Part shown: positions 35,500-47,800 of the stretch, in pieces
Layout of the letters: the number at the start of each line of letters is the position of its first letter
Numbering within the stretch: the first letter of the stretch is position 1
Origin: Datisca glomerata
Lineage: Eukaryota > Streptophyta > Magnoliopsida > Cucurbitales > Datiscaceae
Direction: 5' to 3'
Assembly: GCA_003255025.1 (NCBI GenBank)
Contig: QANY01011336.1
Span: 1,271,311 to 1,335,310, forward strand
Length of the DNA: 64,000 bases
The notes under the pieces: generated by a model
The model's database searches: none
Seen by the model: only the letters and a program-made list of their open reading frames with translations
Told to the model about the DNA's origin: nothing
Program-made: the position numbers and the translations under genes

Positions 35500-38400
35500 T
35501 GTAAATATTATATTTTATTCGATTTAATGTTTTAAAATATATATTTTATTTTTTTATCACTATACGAGTGTAAGATTCTATGTATGATTTTAAAAAATAG
35601 CCATTGGACTAAAAAAATAATCAAATGACTAAAAATAATAAAAAATGAACATAATGACTAAAAGAAAAAATGTGAAGCCCAAAATTTGCCACTTAAAGGG
35701 GTGGTCATTTTTTAGAGAGAACGAAAGGATGTATTTTTAGAGAAAAATGTGTGAGAAATATGAATTTTTTTTCAAGATAATTAGAAATAGAGTGTACATT
35801 TATATTCATATATTCATCTTCATTTATTCTTTTTCTTAATATAGTTTGAATTTCTTGCATATTAGCTAACAATATATCTTGTTCGTTATTCTACATCATC
35901 TCACATCCATACTCATGTCATGTATACTCTTTGTTTCATTTTTCATATATAAGTGTCTGTTCCTATTTCTTCATCTTTTATTGTTAATCTTGAGTTTTAT
36001 TTTTATGCATTGATGATTTTTTTACAAATTTGATAATGAGATATCTTTATCATCAACTCAATCAATGAGAATCAAGATAAAAACTTTGAGGGGTGCAAAT
36101 TAATTCAATGTGAATCAGTATTTTAATGGGTTGAAAGTGTACATTTATTGTAAAAATCTCTTATGATAATTTTTCATACATAAAAATGCATAAAATATAG
36201 AGTTAAATATCTATATAAAGATCATGCAAATATTTAAGCTTGAAACTCTTAAAAAATGTTTTCACAAGTCTTTTCCTTTCTAGATCTTGTTGCTATTTTA
36301 GTTATACTTGTTTGAACTTGGTTTGTTATTTGATTAACAATAAAAAAAGAAATGAAATAATGGTAATTAGAAAACTAGGTAGTCTAAAATAAAAAAGGTA
36401 TATTTATACCAAAAAAGTATTTATACTATGAGATTTCTAATATTAATTTGTTTATAATATTGTAGTTATATTATATTAAAAAAATTAATTAATTTATAAT
36501 ATTATAATTACATTATATAAANAATCTCTCTATTCCCTCATTATTTTTTTCTTCCTAAATTCACATGTCAAATCAATTTAATTATATTTTATTATTATTA
36601 TTCTTCTTTATTCTTCTACTTGAAGGATTCAAGTAATTTTTTATGACTACTTGAACCCTTCAAATAATTATTTTTTTTGTCAGTCAACACTCATATATCA
36701 GGTGACTACTTGAATGGTTCAAGTAGTTGTTTATGACTACTTGAACCCTTCAAGTAATTGTTTATGACTACTTGAAGGGTTCAAGTAGTTGTTTATGACT
36801 ACTTGAAGGGTTTAAGTTATTATTTTTTTGTCAGTTAATTACTCATACACCAAGTGACTACTTGAATGATTCAATTTAATAATATTTTATTTTTCTTATT
36901 CTTCTTTCTTTTTCAACGAAACTTTTTCTTCTACTTGAAGGGTTCAAGAAGTTTTTATGACCACTTGAACCCTTCAAGTATTTTTTTTTCAGCCAACACT
37001 CATACACCAGGTGACTACTTGAAAGGTTTAAGTAATTGTTTATGACTACTTGAAGGGTTATAATAGTTGTTTTTTATTAGTCAATTACTCATATACTAGG
37101 TGGTTACTTGAAATATTCAAGTAATTGTTTATGACTACTTGAAGGGTTCTAGTAGTTATTTTTTTTGTCAGTCAATTACACATACATTGGTGACTACTTG
37201 AAGTGTTCAAGTAGTTGTTTATGACTGCTTTAACCCTTCAATTAGTTATTTTTTGTTTGATCAGTCAACAATTCAGACACTAGTGACTACTTGAAGGTAT
37301 CAAGTAGTAATTTTATACTACTTGAGGGCTTAAGTATTAATTTTTTACTACTTGAGCATTTCAAGTAGATTTTTTTATCTTGTAGTAAAAAATTAATTCT
37401 TAAGGGCTCAAGTATTAATTTGTTGTCCAGTAAACTCTTCACTTATAAGTTGAAGGGTTCAAGTAATAATTTTATACTACTTGCACCCTTCAAGTAATTT
37501 TTTTCTTTGAACTCTATTGTCCAATAAGAAAATCACTACTTGAGGGCTCAAGTATTAATTTTTACTATTTAAACCCTTCAAGTAGTGATTTACCTTCTAC
37601 ACAATAGACTTTGGGAGAAAAAAAATACTAGAAGGGTTCAAGCAGTAAAAGTACTTAAACCCTTCAAGTAGTGATGAGTTTACTGGACAATAAACTTCAG
37701 GAGGAAAAAACTACTTGAAGGGTTCAAGTAGTATAAAATTAATACTTAATGTAGCTGAAGTCTCAACAAAACTCTAACAATACCAAAAACAGTTGAATAG
37801 CACACAATTTTCAGCAATCGATCTTCCAAAACCTGTTGATACCTACGAAAAAGACCAAAATTACAACTGTAACAACTTCCTGTCCTCCAAAATTGATTAA
37901 ACAGTGTTTTTAGACCCAAAATTGGGCTATGACGGTTCACGTGGATCCACCCGAGTCAAAAGTTATGCCCTCTGAAAGTTGACTTGCGTGTGTCACGATC
38001 CATTTGTTCCACAAATTCTAAAGCTACACGTCTGCATCACTACTTGAACCCTTCAAATAGTAACGAGCTTATTGGATAACAGACTTTAAGAGAAAAAAAA
38101 ACTACTTGAAGGGTTCAATTAGTAAAAAAGAACTACTTGAACCTTTCAAGTAGTCACATGCTTACTGAAATTTTGACTGCAGGAATCAAACTACCAACTT
38201 GAAGGGCTCAAGTAGTTGAATCTAACTACTTGAACCCTTCAAGTAATATTCTTTATTTACTTTCAGAGTCAAACTCACTACTTAAATGGTTCAAGTAGCC
38301 ATATACAATTACTTGAACCCTTTAAGTAATATTTTTTTACTTCTAGAATTAAAATCATTATTTGAAGGGTTCAAGTAGTTAGATACAACTACTTGAACTC

Positions 38401-38863
38401 TTCAAGTAATATTCTTTTTACTTTCAGAATCAAACTCATTACTTGAAAGACTCAAGTAGTTAGATACAATTACTTGAACCCTTCATGTAATTTTTTTTTT
38501 ACTTTCAGAATTAAAATCACTACCTGAAGGGTTCGAGTAGTTAGATACAACTACTTGAACCCTTCAAGTAATATTTGTTTTATTTCAAGAATCAAATTCA
38601 CTACTTGAAGGGTTCAAGTAGTCAGATACAACTACCTGAACTTTTCAAGTAATATTTTTTTTTGAATTTTCAGATCAAACTCACTACTTGAAGGGTTCAT
38701 GTAGTTAGATACAACTATTTGAACATTTCAGGTAATTTTTTTACTTCGAGTATTATTTTTTTAGTCAATCACACTCTAAATGATTGGTAGCGACTCTGAA
38801 TTTATCGTTCAAAATAATCTTATTTTTTCAATCTCCACTCCGCGTCGCATGCACGTTGCAACA
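35500..38863 (+). repeat. LTR-A, left LTR, contains the palindrome array
   Basis: Starts TGTAAATATTATATTTTATT and ends GCACGTTGCAACA. The first ~1 kb aligns with 50599-51550. The last ~100 bp aligns with 52420-52514. In between, instead of the unique LTR sequence found in the right LTR, there are about 2.2 kb of palindromic repeats. Confidence 0.7.
36595..38755. repeat. Array of short palindromes (hairpin repeats) in LTR-A
   Basis: Dozens of copies of a 23-bp inverted repeat, arms ACTACTTGAA and TTCAAGTAGT around a GGG or CCC centre, are spaced irregularly. A perfect copy is 36767-36789. In the left part units are joined by TTGTTTATG. In the right part (38200-38740) pairs of palindromes recur about every 80 bp with TTTCAGAATCAAACTCA linkers. 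A 300-bp stretch (37745-38040) without palindromes divides the array. No coding sequence is present. No member of this array is seen in the right LTR. Confidence 0.9.
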
Positions 38864-38884
38864 ACTTAACGACTCCGTTGGGGA
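38864..38884 (+). other. Primer-binding site after LTR-A
   Basis: ACTTAACGACTCCGTTGGGG follows the LTR end. It resembles the TGGCGACTCCGCTGGGGA-type site (tRNA-Arg) of Ogre/Tat elements. Confidence 0.55.
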
Positions 38885-39055
38885 CACAATCAGTCTGATC
38901 ATTTTTAGATCGATAGAGAGTCAAGTTAAAATTTTATCGTATGCTATCCTTTTTATGTGGCTCTTTATTTATTTATTCGATTCATTATTGTTCTTATTCA
39001 TGCTTGTAGTTATATATAGTTTATTTTCACAGTGTATTTGATCTTTTACTATTTT

Positions 39056-40224
39056 AATAACACTTATTTGAACTAGTTACCATTCACCATCATTCATTTA
39101 CTATTTGATTAGTAATAAAGGAAGAAATGAAATAATTGTATATACATATAAAAAAATTATATTATGAGATTAATTAATTTTTTTATATTATTATCATTAT
39201 ATTATATTAAATAAGAAAACAATAATTATTATAATATTATAATTACATTATATAAAAAAGAAATAAAAAAAGTAAGTTAGATGGTGAAAACCATCACATT
39301 TAAAGACAGAGGGTGATTTGACCATTTGTATCACCCACCGTAAATATTCACCCTCTATCCCCCTCTCCATCTTTTCCTCTCTTTTTTTGTTTAGTTTAGT
39401 TTTTCTTTTCTTTTTTTCTTTTGTAATACATTTTTTTAATTCACATATTATTTTTTTACTCTACACATTTTCTTCAAATTTATCATACATTTTTCATCAT
39501 CTTTAACTTTTCTTTCTTTCTTTTTTTATTTATAATTCTTTCTTCTTTAAGTTGGTGTTTCTTCTTATTTCTATTTTATTTATGTATCATTGTCATGTTG
39601 TCATATTTATAATGTGATTTGTTTCTCATTTTCTTACCATTAGAGGTAATATTCATGTATGTGAAGATTATAATCGTAACAATTATATTTAAATTTTGTT
39701 AATTTCGTCATTTAGTATTCACTAAAAACTTTATGATGGACTTTGAGTTTTTTGGGCTACCAATTTTTTCGCACTACTGAGCTGAGAAGTTATTTTTAGG
39801 ATATCGAGAAAAACTCCAATAATGCTTTGATTTTCAATAAAATAATAAAAATAAAAAATAAATTATTTTTCAACGGTCTTGTACCACCCATTAAAAGTAA
39901 TTTATTTTGTTTCATTATATGATACAAGACATTCCTAATGAGACATTTAAAATTAAATTTCTTTAACATTATTTTTAAAAAATAATTTGAATAGCATTTG
40001 ATTAAATTTGGTAACCGTTTTTATAATGAGTGTTGTGGGGTGCTCATACCTTCCCCACACACAAATGACTCCAGAACCAACTTTGAGTTTTCGTAGTCCA
40101 AAATTATTGTTTTAAAATTAGGTAATCAATCATACCCTTAAATGATTGGTGGCGATTCTGAATTTATCTTTCAAAACAATCTTATTTTTTCAATCGTCAC
40201 TCTGTGTCACATGCACGTTACGAC
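39056..40224 (+). repeat. LTR-C, 5'-truncated third LTR copy
   Basis: Starts in sequence equivalent to about 36310 of LTR-A. It continues through the unique middle shared with the right LTR (compare 51540-52400) and ends ATGCACGTTACGAC. It is followed by a second primer-binding site. The leader sequences after both sites (38885-39030 and 40246-40390) are also duplicates. Confidence 0.7.
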
Positions 40225-40245
40225 GGCTTTACGACTCCGCTGGAC
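40225..40245 (+). other. Second primer-binding site, after LTR-C
   Basis: TTTACGACTCCGCTGGACAC, same type as at 38864 but with two bases missing. Confidence 0.55.
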
Positions 40246-40765
40246 ACAGTCGGTCTGGCCTTTTTTAGATCGATAGAGAAACAAACTAAAATTTTATCAT
40301 ATGCTATCCTTTTTGTGTGGCTCTTTGTTTATTTATTCGATTCATTGTTGTTCTTATTAATGCTTGTAGTTGAATATAGTTTATTTTCATAGTGTACATT
40401 TCCTTGTATAATTTTTAATTTCACACACATACACTAGCCTCATAACTGGGCTTTCCTTTTAGGATTAGCCAGAATGAGTAGTGGAATACCTTAATTGCAG
40501 TTCACGTGCAGGCTCATGAAAGTTCTTACTCAGGTCAACCCTTTCGGAATATCGTTTGGAGACTTCTGTTGGATAAGAATGTGAACAGTTTGGGAGCCTA
40601 TTAAGAGATTTTAGACCCTAACCACACATATCTAGACAACCTTAAAGCCCCCAATGAGCAATCAAAAAAATCATATGGCCTTCTGAATGTGTTAGGTATG
40701 ATGCATTGAATATTTATGTGGTGCCTGTTATATGTCATAATTTGTTTTTATTTTTTTCCAAATTG

Positions 40766-40830
40766 AGTCATCATCATCGTCGTCGTCGTCGTCATCATAG
40801 CATCATCATCATCGCCCTCATCACCATATA
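40766..40830. repeat. Trinucleotide microsatellite (CAT/CGT)n
   Basis: Runs of ATC and GTC triplets in the leader of the element. Confidence 0.85.
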
Positions 40831-41279
40831 TGTATCATTTTCATCAATATATACATCATTGATTACTATTGTCACCATTTTAGCATACATGTAGATAATT
40901 TTTTAGTGATGGATCATATTTCTCTCCATTTTTTTAGAATTGTCATTAACACCGTCCATCGAGATTTTTGTAATTCATGATTTGTATATAATTCTCCATT
41001 TCATGCATAAGAAGTTCATTATTTCTTGTATGGTACAATGCATCGTAGGTTCATGCATCGTAGGTTCATCATTTACTTCATTATATTATAGGTCATTGAT
41101 TCTTTCATGCATTGTGATTTTTTCTTCATGCATCACTAATATAGTTTTCTTTTCTTTTTTGTTTTGAAAAAATGAAAGAGAAAAAAATCTCATTGGGTGC
41201 GCCTCCATTATTCGTAAAGAGCATAATCTCAAGCTAGAATCAAAGATGAACAACAGAGAGAGTAATAGTGAGAGGAAAT

Positions 41280-42880
41280 GAAACAAGAAATTCGGGAGCT
41301 GGAAGAGCAAATGGGCAGAGTGCTGGAACTCCTCCCCACGAGCAAAGGAAAAGCATGTCTTGAAATTTTGTAAATGGCTCCATTCATAAAATCAATTACC
41401 AAATGATACTCTAGTTTACCCTCTTAGATTCACTCCAACCTACCAACATCATCAGGCAGATCAATTCCAACATGCTCGATCGATACCAGTAAATGTGCAG
41501 CATAACACTACATATTTCAAAGTCCCCAGAAATTGATGCATTCAAGAAAAACTAGGTTCAACACCCAAACACTGACACTTAGCCACAATCAAGTTTTCAC
41601 CTCACAAGGAGAACATGATAATGAACCAATCATCATACCTGGTATTGATGACTCAAAAGCGCAGAGGCCTATTACCAAGCTAAGCGAAAATCCATTGACG
41701 AGTGATAAGTTAGATTTTCTGAAAAAGAAGTTACGTGTTATAGAAGGAACAAATGTGTACGGTACCATTGATGTGACCCAATTGTGCTTAGTCCTATATG
41801 TAACCATCAATTATAAATTTAAACTACCTGAGTTTGAAAATATGATGGCAACACATGCCTAAAGAGTTACATTATCATGTATTACAAAAAAATGGCTTCA
41901 TGTGCTCATGGTGATAAGTTGTTAATCCATTTTTTCCAAGACAGTCTAATGGGGGCTGCATCTCGTTGGTATATCCAATTGGATAGTCAACATATCTGAG
42001 GATGGAAATACTTAACTTATGCTTTTCTAAGATAATACAAGTACAATATGGACATGGCTCTTGATCGTTTTGATCTACAAAGGATGGATAAAAAGTCTAC
42101 TAAAAGTGTTAAGGAATATGCTCAAAGGTGGAGGGAATTAGCAGTTCAGGTGCAACCCGTCTTATCAGAAAAAGAAATGACCACAATCTTCATCAATACC
42201 TTAAGGTCTCTATTCTATAATAGAATGATTATGAATACTTCAAACAAAATTTTTAATATGATAGTGATTGGTGAATAATAGAATATGTGATAAAAAATGG
42301 TAGAATTTCAGAAGCTATATCAGAAGCGTCCTCCGTAGAAAAAGACCCACCATCGAAGCAAAAAGAGGAAGATATACAGATAATCAATTTTGTGTATCCA
42401 TCACAAGTTCTGAACCTCGGGTCAAGATTTCCAAAGTATAGTGATTGACCCATATCTGCAACATCATGTGTGGCAAATATCTCGTAAGTGTCATACAATT
42501 ATCACTTTTAACAACCAATATTTCAAAACAACATAAGATTTAGTGTGAGACAACCGACTCACCAGCAAATCTTGGTTAGGTTGATCAGCCTCAAAGAGAA
42601 AATAGGAATAATCAACGATTTATCCAATATGACCCAATTTTGATGTCCTATACGCAAATATTATCACAATCAATACAAAATAACCAGTTGGTGTCGGTCC
42701 CTTACGAGCCTCTCCAGTCACCACATCCTAGGTGGTATAATCCAACTGCTCGATGTGATTATCGTGCTTGGACGATAGGACATTCGACTGAAAATTGCAT
42801 AGCGTTGAAAGCTAGAGTTCATATGTTAATCAAAACTGGCTGGCTAAACTTCAAGAAAGTTGATGACAACCCATAATTAG
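41280..42880 (+). pseudogene. Tat/Ogre-type gag remnant
   Basis: A broken plus-strand coding stretch. The frame at 41533-41862 contains an LKKKLRVIEGTNVYG-like block and ends KLPEFENMM. Stops follow, then FFQDSLMGAASRWYIQLD near 41930, then the frame at 42048-42278 (KYNMDMALDRFDLQRM, VKEYAQRWRELAVQV). The frame at 42640-42876 holds the C-terminal CDYRAWTIGHSTENC knuckle-like segment. The order of blocks is that of Tat-lineage gag. At least four stops or shifts make it non-functional. Confidence 0.75.
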
Positions 42881-44850
42881 TTCTAACTCTACACTAAATT
42901 ATGAGAACGACACTATAAATTCTGTGGAGCATCTCTCTTAATGTGATAATGGAACAACTGGATGTGGTGAATGTTTTGATGGTTGCAATGTATCGATGTT
43001 TCCATTTATCATTGTTATACTGACTATAAGTACAATAATTGGGATATCACTAAGTTGCCAATGCTTCTTAGGAACATTCAAGAGTGATTAACTAATGCTG
43101 AATTGCAAAAAGCTCAACCCAACATCTGAAAAAACTTTTGCTATCCACTTTCTTATTGTGTTTTGTCTATTTTTAGTTCTCTCCTAGTTTCAATTATAGT
43201 TTTGTTCAATTTTCATTTCTACGCATTTCAAAGTTAATAAATTCCAATTCTACATTCATTGATGTCATACTCTTGCATCTCTCTCATTTTTTCTTTTACC
43301 CAACATACCAACCCATATTAGGAATGATGATTTTGAAAGTGAAAGCATAAACGATATCATATATATCTTCGACAATCTCCATTTTAGCAGAGAGACAAAT
43401 GAAAGTGAAGAGAATCTTTTGTCTAGTGAATGAAGACATTACAAAAGGATATTATTGTTAACTGAGTTCATGTTCTTATTGAATTGACTTCTTATTAGAA
43501 ATGATGGAGAGGCATTTTTTTCTGCTATCTCAGACACCTTTTTCCATTGCAAGCCAAATTGAGCCAAAAAATCTTCATTTCACGACACCCAGCCAATGAT
43601 CATTTCCTACACTGAGGTAATTATTCTTTTTGTCAAAGTACATGTCTCAAAGTTGAAAATTTTCTCAAACTGGCGCAAAAGAAAAGACAGAGATAAAAAA
43701 CATCAACAAAAAATATTGCAAATGAAAAAAAGGGTCAAAGCCAAGTGAGCATTGTGATATTTTTACGACTGTCCTCGTACATTAGGCAAAATTTGTTTAA
43801 AAAAATCCAAATGAATTATTCCAAACTGGGGGTAATTGTTGTAAAAATGTTCCTATACAACTCTTCTATTTTGGTTTGTCAAGACAATATCAAAACTCAC
43901 ACTGGGGCAGTCTTTGTTTAAAAAATTCCTCAAAGGTGATCATTGGTTAAGAGATATCATTTTCGGATGAGTTTTGAGACTTGATATCCTTTCTTTTGGC
44001 TGCTTATAAACCATAACCTACATTACAGTCTAAATTTAAGTCATCTCCGGACCAAGAAGATCTATCTACAATAAAAGCATGACTTTAAATAAGTTAATAC
44101 CTCAATATATTTATGTGATGAGCAATTCAGCCACCTTTAAAAAAAAAAAGAAAAAAGAAAGAAAAAGAATGGTCACTATTAGTGTGGAAAGCAAAGTCGT
44201 GTAAAATGCTTTTACTTCTCAAAAGAGTCATTCTGTAAACTGGAAAATATCTTATTCCACAATTTATTTTCTCATAATCACTTGAAATCTTTATTCATCA
44301 TCATTTCTCGATCAATAATTCATGGAAAGATTAAGAAGCATGACTTTTGGCAAAAAAAAGTTTGAGGTCATGGTGGCACTGAAGTTACAAAATATTATAT
44401 TCATAGCGAAAGCTCGTAAGAACACTATTGTATGTTTTACAAAATTGGGAGTGAAGAAATTAGAATAAGAAAAATCATTTGTTTCTCTCCACCATCGACA
44501 AAAGCTGAATATTGGTGCATGATCCACTATAAAGGAGCGCACCATTTTCTCTATCATATGCTTGAAGGATGATGGAGATGATCACATTGGCACATTTAAA
44601 AAAAATTAAATAATAAAAAAATCATCATAAGATTTTCTTAAAATGTTTGCAATCATACATGATGTTCTCGTTGTCATGATCATCTCACTTGCATTATAAG
44701 TCAAGAATTTCATTACATAGACATGTATCATACTAGTTGTTTTATTTATTTCAAGACATCAAGAACATCCATTTAAAATCTATGGACACTACAATATTTA
44801 TAACCCGCATTGATCTAGCTTCTTGTCATCATATGAGATTTGCATAAGTC
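42881..44850. other. Internal region after gag, no recognisable pol
   Basis: AT-rich sequence in which I could find no protease, RT, RNase H or integrase motif on either strand. It may be the non-coding end of an element that has lost pol, or an unrelated filler. Confidence 0.5.
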
Positions 44851-44859
44851 AACTTCGAC

Positions 44860-47800
44860 ATCGTTTCAATATGATTAAATTGAACTCGACTTAGTCGCAG
44901 TCAAAGCTCGGTGTCAGTGCCTGGTCCATTTCAATCAATATGATTAAATCGAACCTGACTTGGAAGTGGTCAAAGCCTAATATCAACGCCAGGTCTGTTT
45001 ATTTTCATTTTTGGATAAATCGAACCCAACTTGGTTACGGTCGAAGCTTGGTGTCGGTGCCTGTTCCGTTCATTTTCAATATGGTTAAATTGAACTCGAC
45101 TCAGTCGCGATCTATTTAAATCAATATGGTTAAATCGAACTCGACTTAGTCGCGGTCGAAGTCTGGTGTCGACGCCAAGTCCGTTTATTTTCATTTTTTA
45201 TTAAATCAAACCCGAACTGAGTCAAGGTCGAAGCCTGTGTCTATCTAGGTCCATTTTCTTTCAAATATCTCGGTTAAATCAAACCCGAATTGAGTCTAGG
45301 TCGAATCTTATGTCAATCCTGGTCTGTTTTCTTTAAAATATCTCTAGTTAAATAGAACATGAACTGAGTCGAGGTCAAAGCATGTATATATCAATGTCCG
45401 TTTCTTTTTAAATATCTATGGTTAAATTGAGACCGAACTAAGTCGAGGTCGAAACCTGTGTTATTTAGGTCCATTTTCTTTCAAATATCTCAGGTTAAAT
45501 CGAATGAACTGAGTTGAGGTCGAAGCATGTGTCTATCCATGTCCATTTTTTTCAAATATCTCTGGTTAAATCAAGCCCAAACTAAGCCGAGGTCGAAGCC
45601 TATGTCTATCCAGGTCCGTTTTCTTTCAAATATCCCAGTTAAATCGAACCCGAATTGAGTCCAGGTCGAAGCATGTGTCTATTCATGTCTGTTTTCTTTC
45701 AAATATCTATGGTTAAATCGAATATGAACTGAGTCAAGGTCAAATCTTATGTCTATCCAGGTCCGTTTCTTTTCAAATATGTCTGGTTAAATGAAACCCA
45801 AATTGAGTCGAGGTCGAAACCTGTATCTATCCAAGTTTGTTTCTTTCAAATATCTCTAGTAAATCGAACCCAAATTGAGTCGAGGTTGAAACGTGTGTCT
45901 ATATAGGTCCGTTTTCTTTCAAATATCTCTGGTTAAATCAAACATGAACTGAGTCGAGGTTGAAGCATGTGTCTATCCAGGGCTATTTCTTTTTAAATAT
46001 CTCTGGTTAAATCGAAACTGAACTAAGTCATGGTCGAAACCTGTGTCTATCTAGATCCATTTTCTTTCAAATACCTCGGCTAAATCGAATCTGAATTGAG
46101 TCAAGGTTGAAGCCCGTGTCTATCCAGGTCCGTTTCTTTTCAAATATCTCTGGTTAAATAATCCTGAATTCAGTCGAGGTCAAAACCTATGTCTATCCAT
46201 GTCCATTTTTTTAATATCTCTAGTTAAATCAAACTTGGATTAAAGTTGATGTCGAAACATGCGTCTATCCAAGTCTATTTCTTTTCAAATGCCTCCGGTT
46301 AAATCAAACCCGAACTGAGTCGAGGTCGAAACATTTATCTATCGAGGTCTGTTTCTTTTCAAATATCGCTGGTTAAATCGAACCTGAATTGAGTCAAGGT
46401 TGAAGTCTGTGTTAAGTTCCATTTCTTTTTAAATATCTATGGTTAAATCGAGATCGAAACATGTATCTATTCAGGTCCATTTTCTTTCAAATATCTCTGG
46501 TTAAATCAAACATGAACTGAGTCGAGGTAGAAACATTTGTCTATCCAGGTCCGTTTATTTTCAGATATCTCTGGTTAAATCAAACCTGAATTGAGTCGAG
46601 ATCGAAGTCTGAGTCTATCAAGGTCGATTTTCTTTCAAATATCTCTAGTTAAATCGAACCCGAATTGAGTAAAAGTTGAAGCCTGTGTCTATCCAGGTCC
46701 GTTTTTCTTTAAATATCTCTAGTTAAATCGAATCTGAACTGAGTTGAGGTCGAAGCCTGTATCTATCAAAATCCATTTCTTTTTAGATATCTCTGGTTAA
46801 ATCGAGATCAAGCTGAGTCGAGGTCGAAGCTTGTATATATCCAGGTCCATTTTCTTTCAAATATCTCTAGTTAAATCGAACACAAACTGAGTGAGGTCGA
46901 AGCTGTGTCTATTCAGGTCCTTTTCTTTTCAAATATCTATGGTTAAACCGAACCCGAACTAAGTCGAGGTCGAAGCTTTTATCTATCCACGTCCATTTTT
47001 TTTTCAAATATCTCAGTTAAATCAAACCGAATTGAGTCAAGGTCAAAGCATGTGTCTATCCATGTCTGTTTTCTTTTAAATTTCTCTGGTTAAATCAAAC
47101 TCGAACTGAGTCGAGGTCGAAGCTTATGTCTATCTAGGTCCATTTCTTTTCAAATATCTCTGGTTAAATCGAACCCGAGTTGAGTCGAGATCGAAGCCTG
47201 TATCTATCCAGTTCCACTTCTTTTCAAATATCTCTAGTAAATCGAACCCAAATTTAGTCAATGTCAAAACCTGTGTCTATCCAGGTTCATTTCCTTTTCA
47301 TATATCTCGGTTAAATCAAACCTGAATTGAGTCGAAGTCGAACCTTGTGTCTATCCACGTCCGTTTCTTTTCAAATATCTCTGATTAAATCGAACCCGAA
47401 TTGAGTCGAGGTCAAAGCCTGTGTCTATCCAGGTCCGTTTCTTTTCAAATATCTCCGGTTAAATCAAACCCAAATTAAGTCGAGCTCGAAACTTGTGTCT
47501 ATCCAGGTGTTCTTCATTTCAAATACCTCTGGTTAAATTAAATCCGAACTGAGTCAAGGTCGAAGCATTTGTCTATCCAAGTCCGGTTCTTCTCAAATAT
47601 CTATGGTTAAATATAACCTGAATTAAGTCGAGGTCGAAGCATGTGTCTATCTAAGTCCATTTTCTCTAAAATATCTCTGGTTAAATCGAACTCAACCTGA
47701 GTTGAGGTCAAAACCTGTGTCTATCCAGGTCCATTTTTTTTCAAATATCTATGGTTAAGTCAAACCTGAACTGAGTCGAGGTCGAAGCCCGTGTCTATCA

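Noticed and set aside
36595..38755. CRISPR-like array
   Set aside because: Repeats are short palindromes with irregular spacing and repeated rather than unique spacers, in a plant genome with no cas genes.
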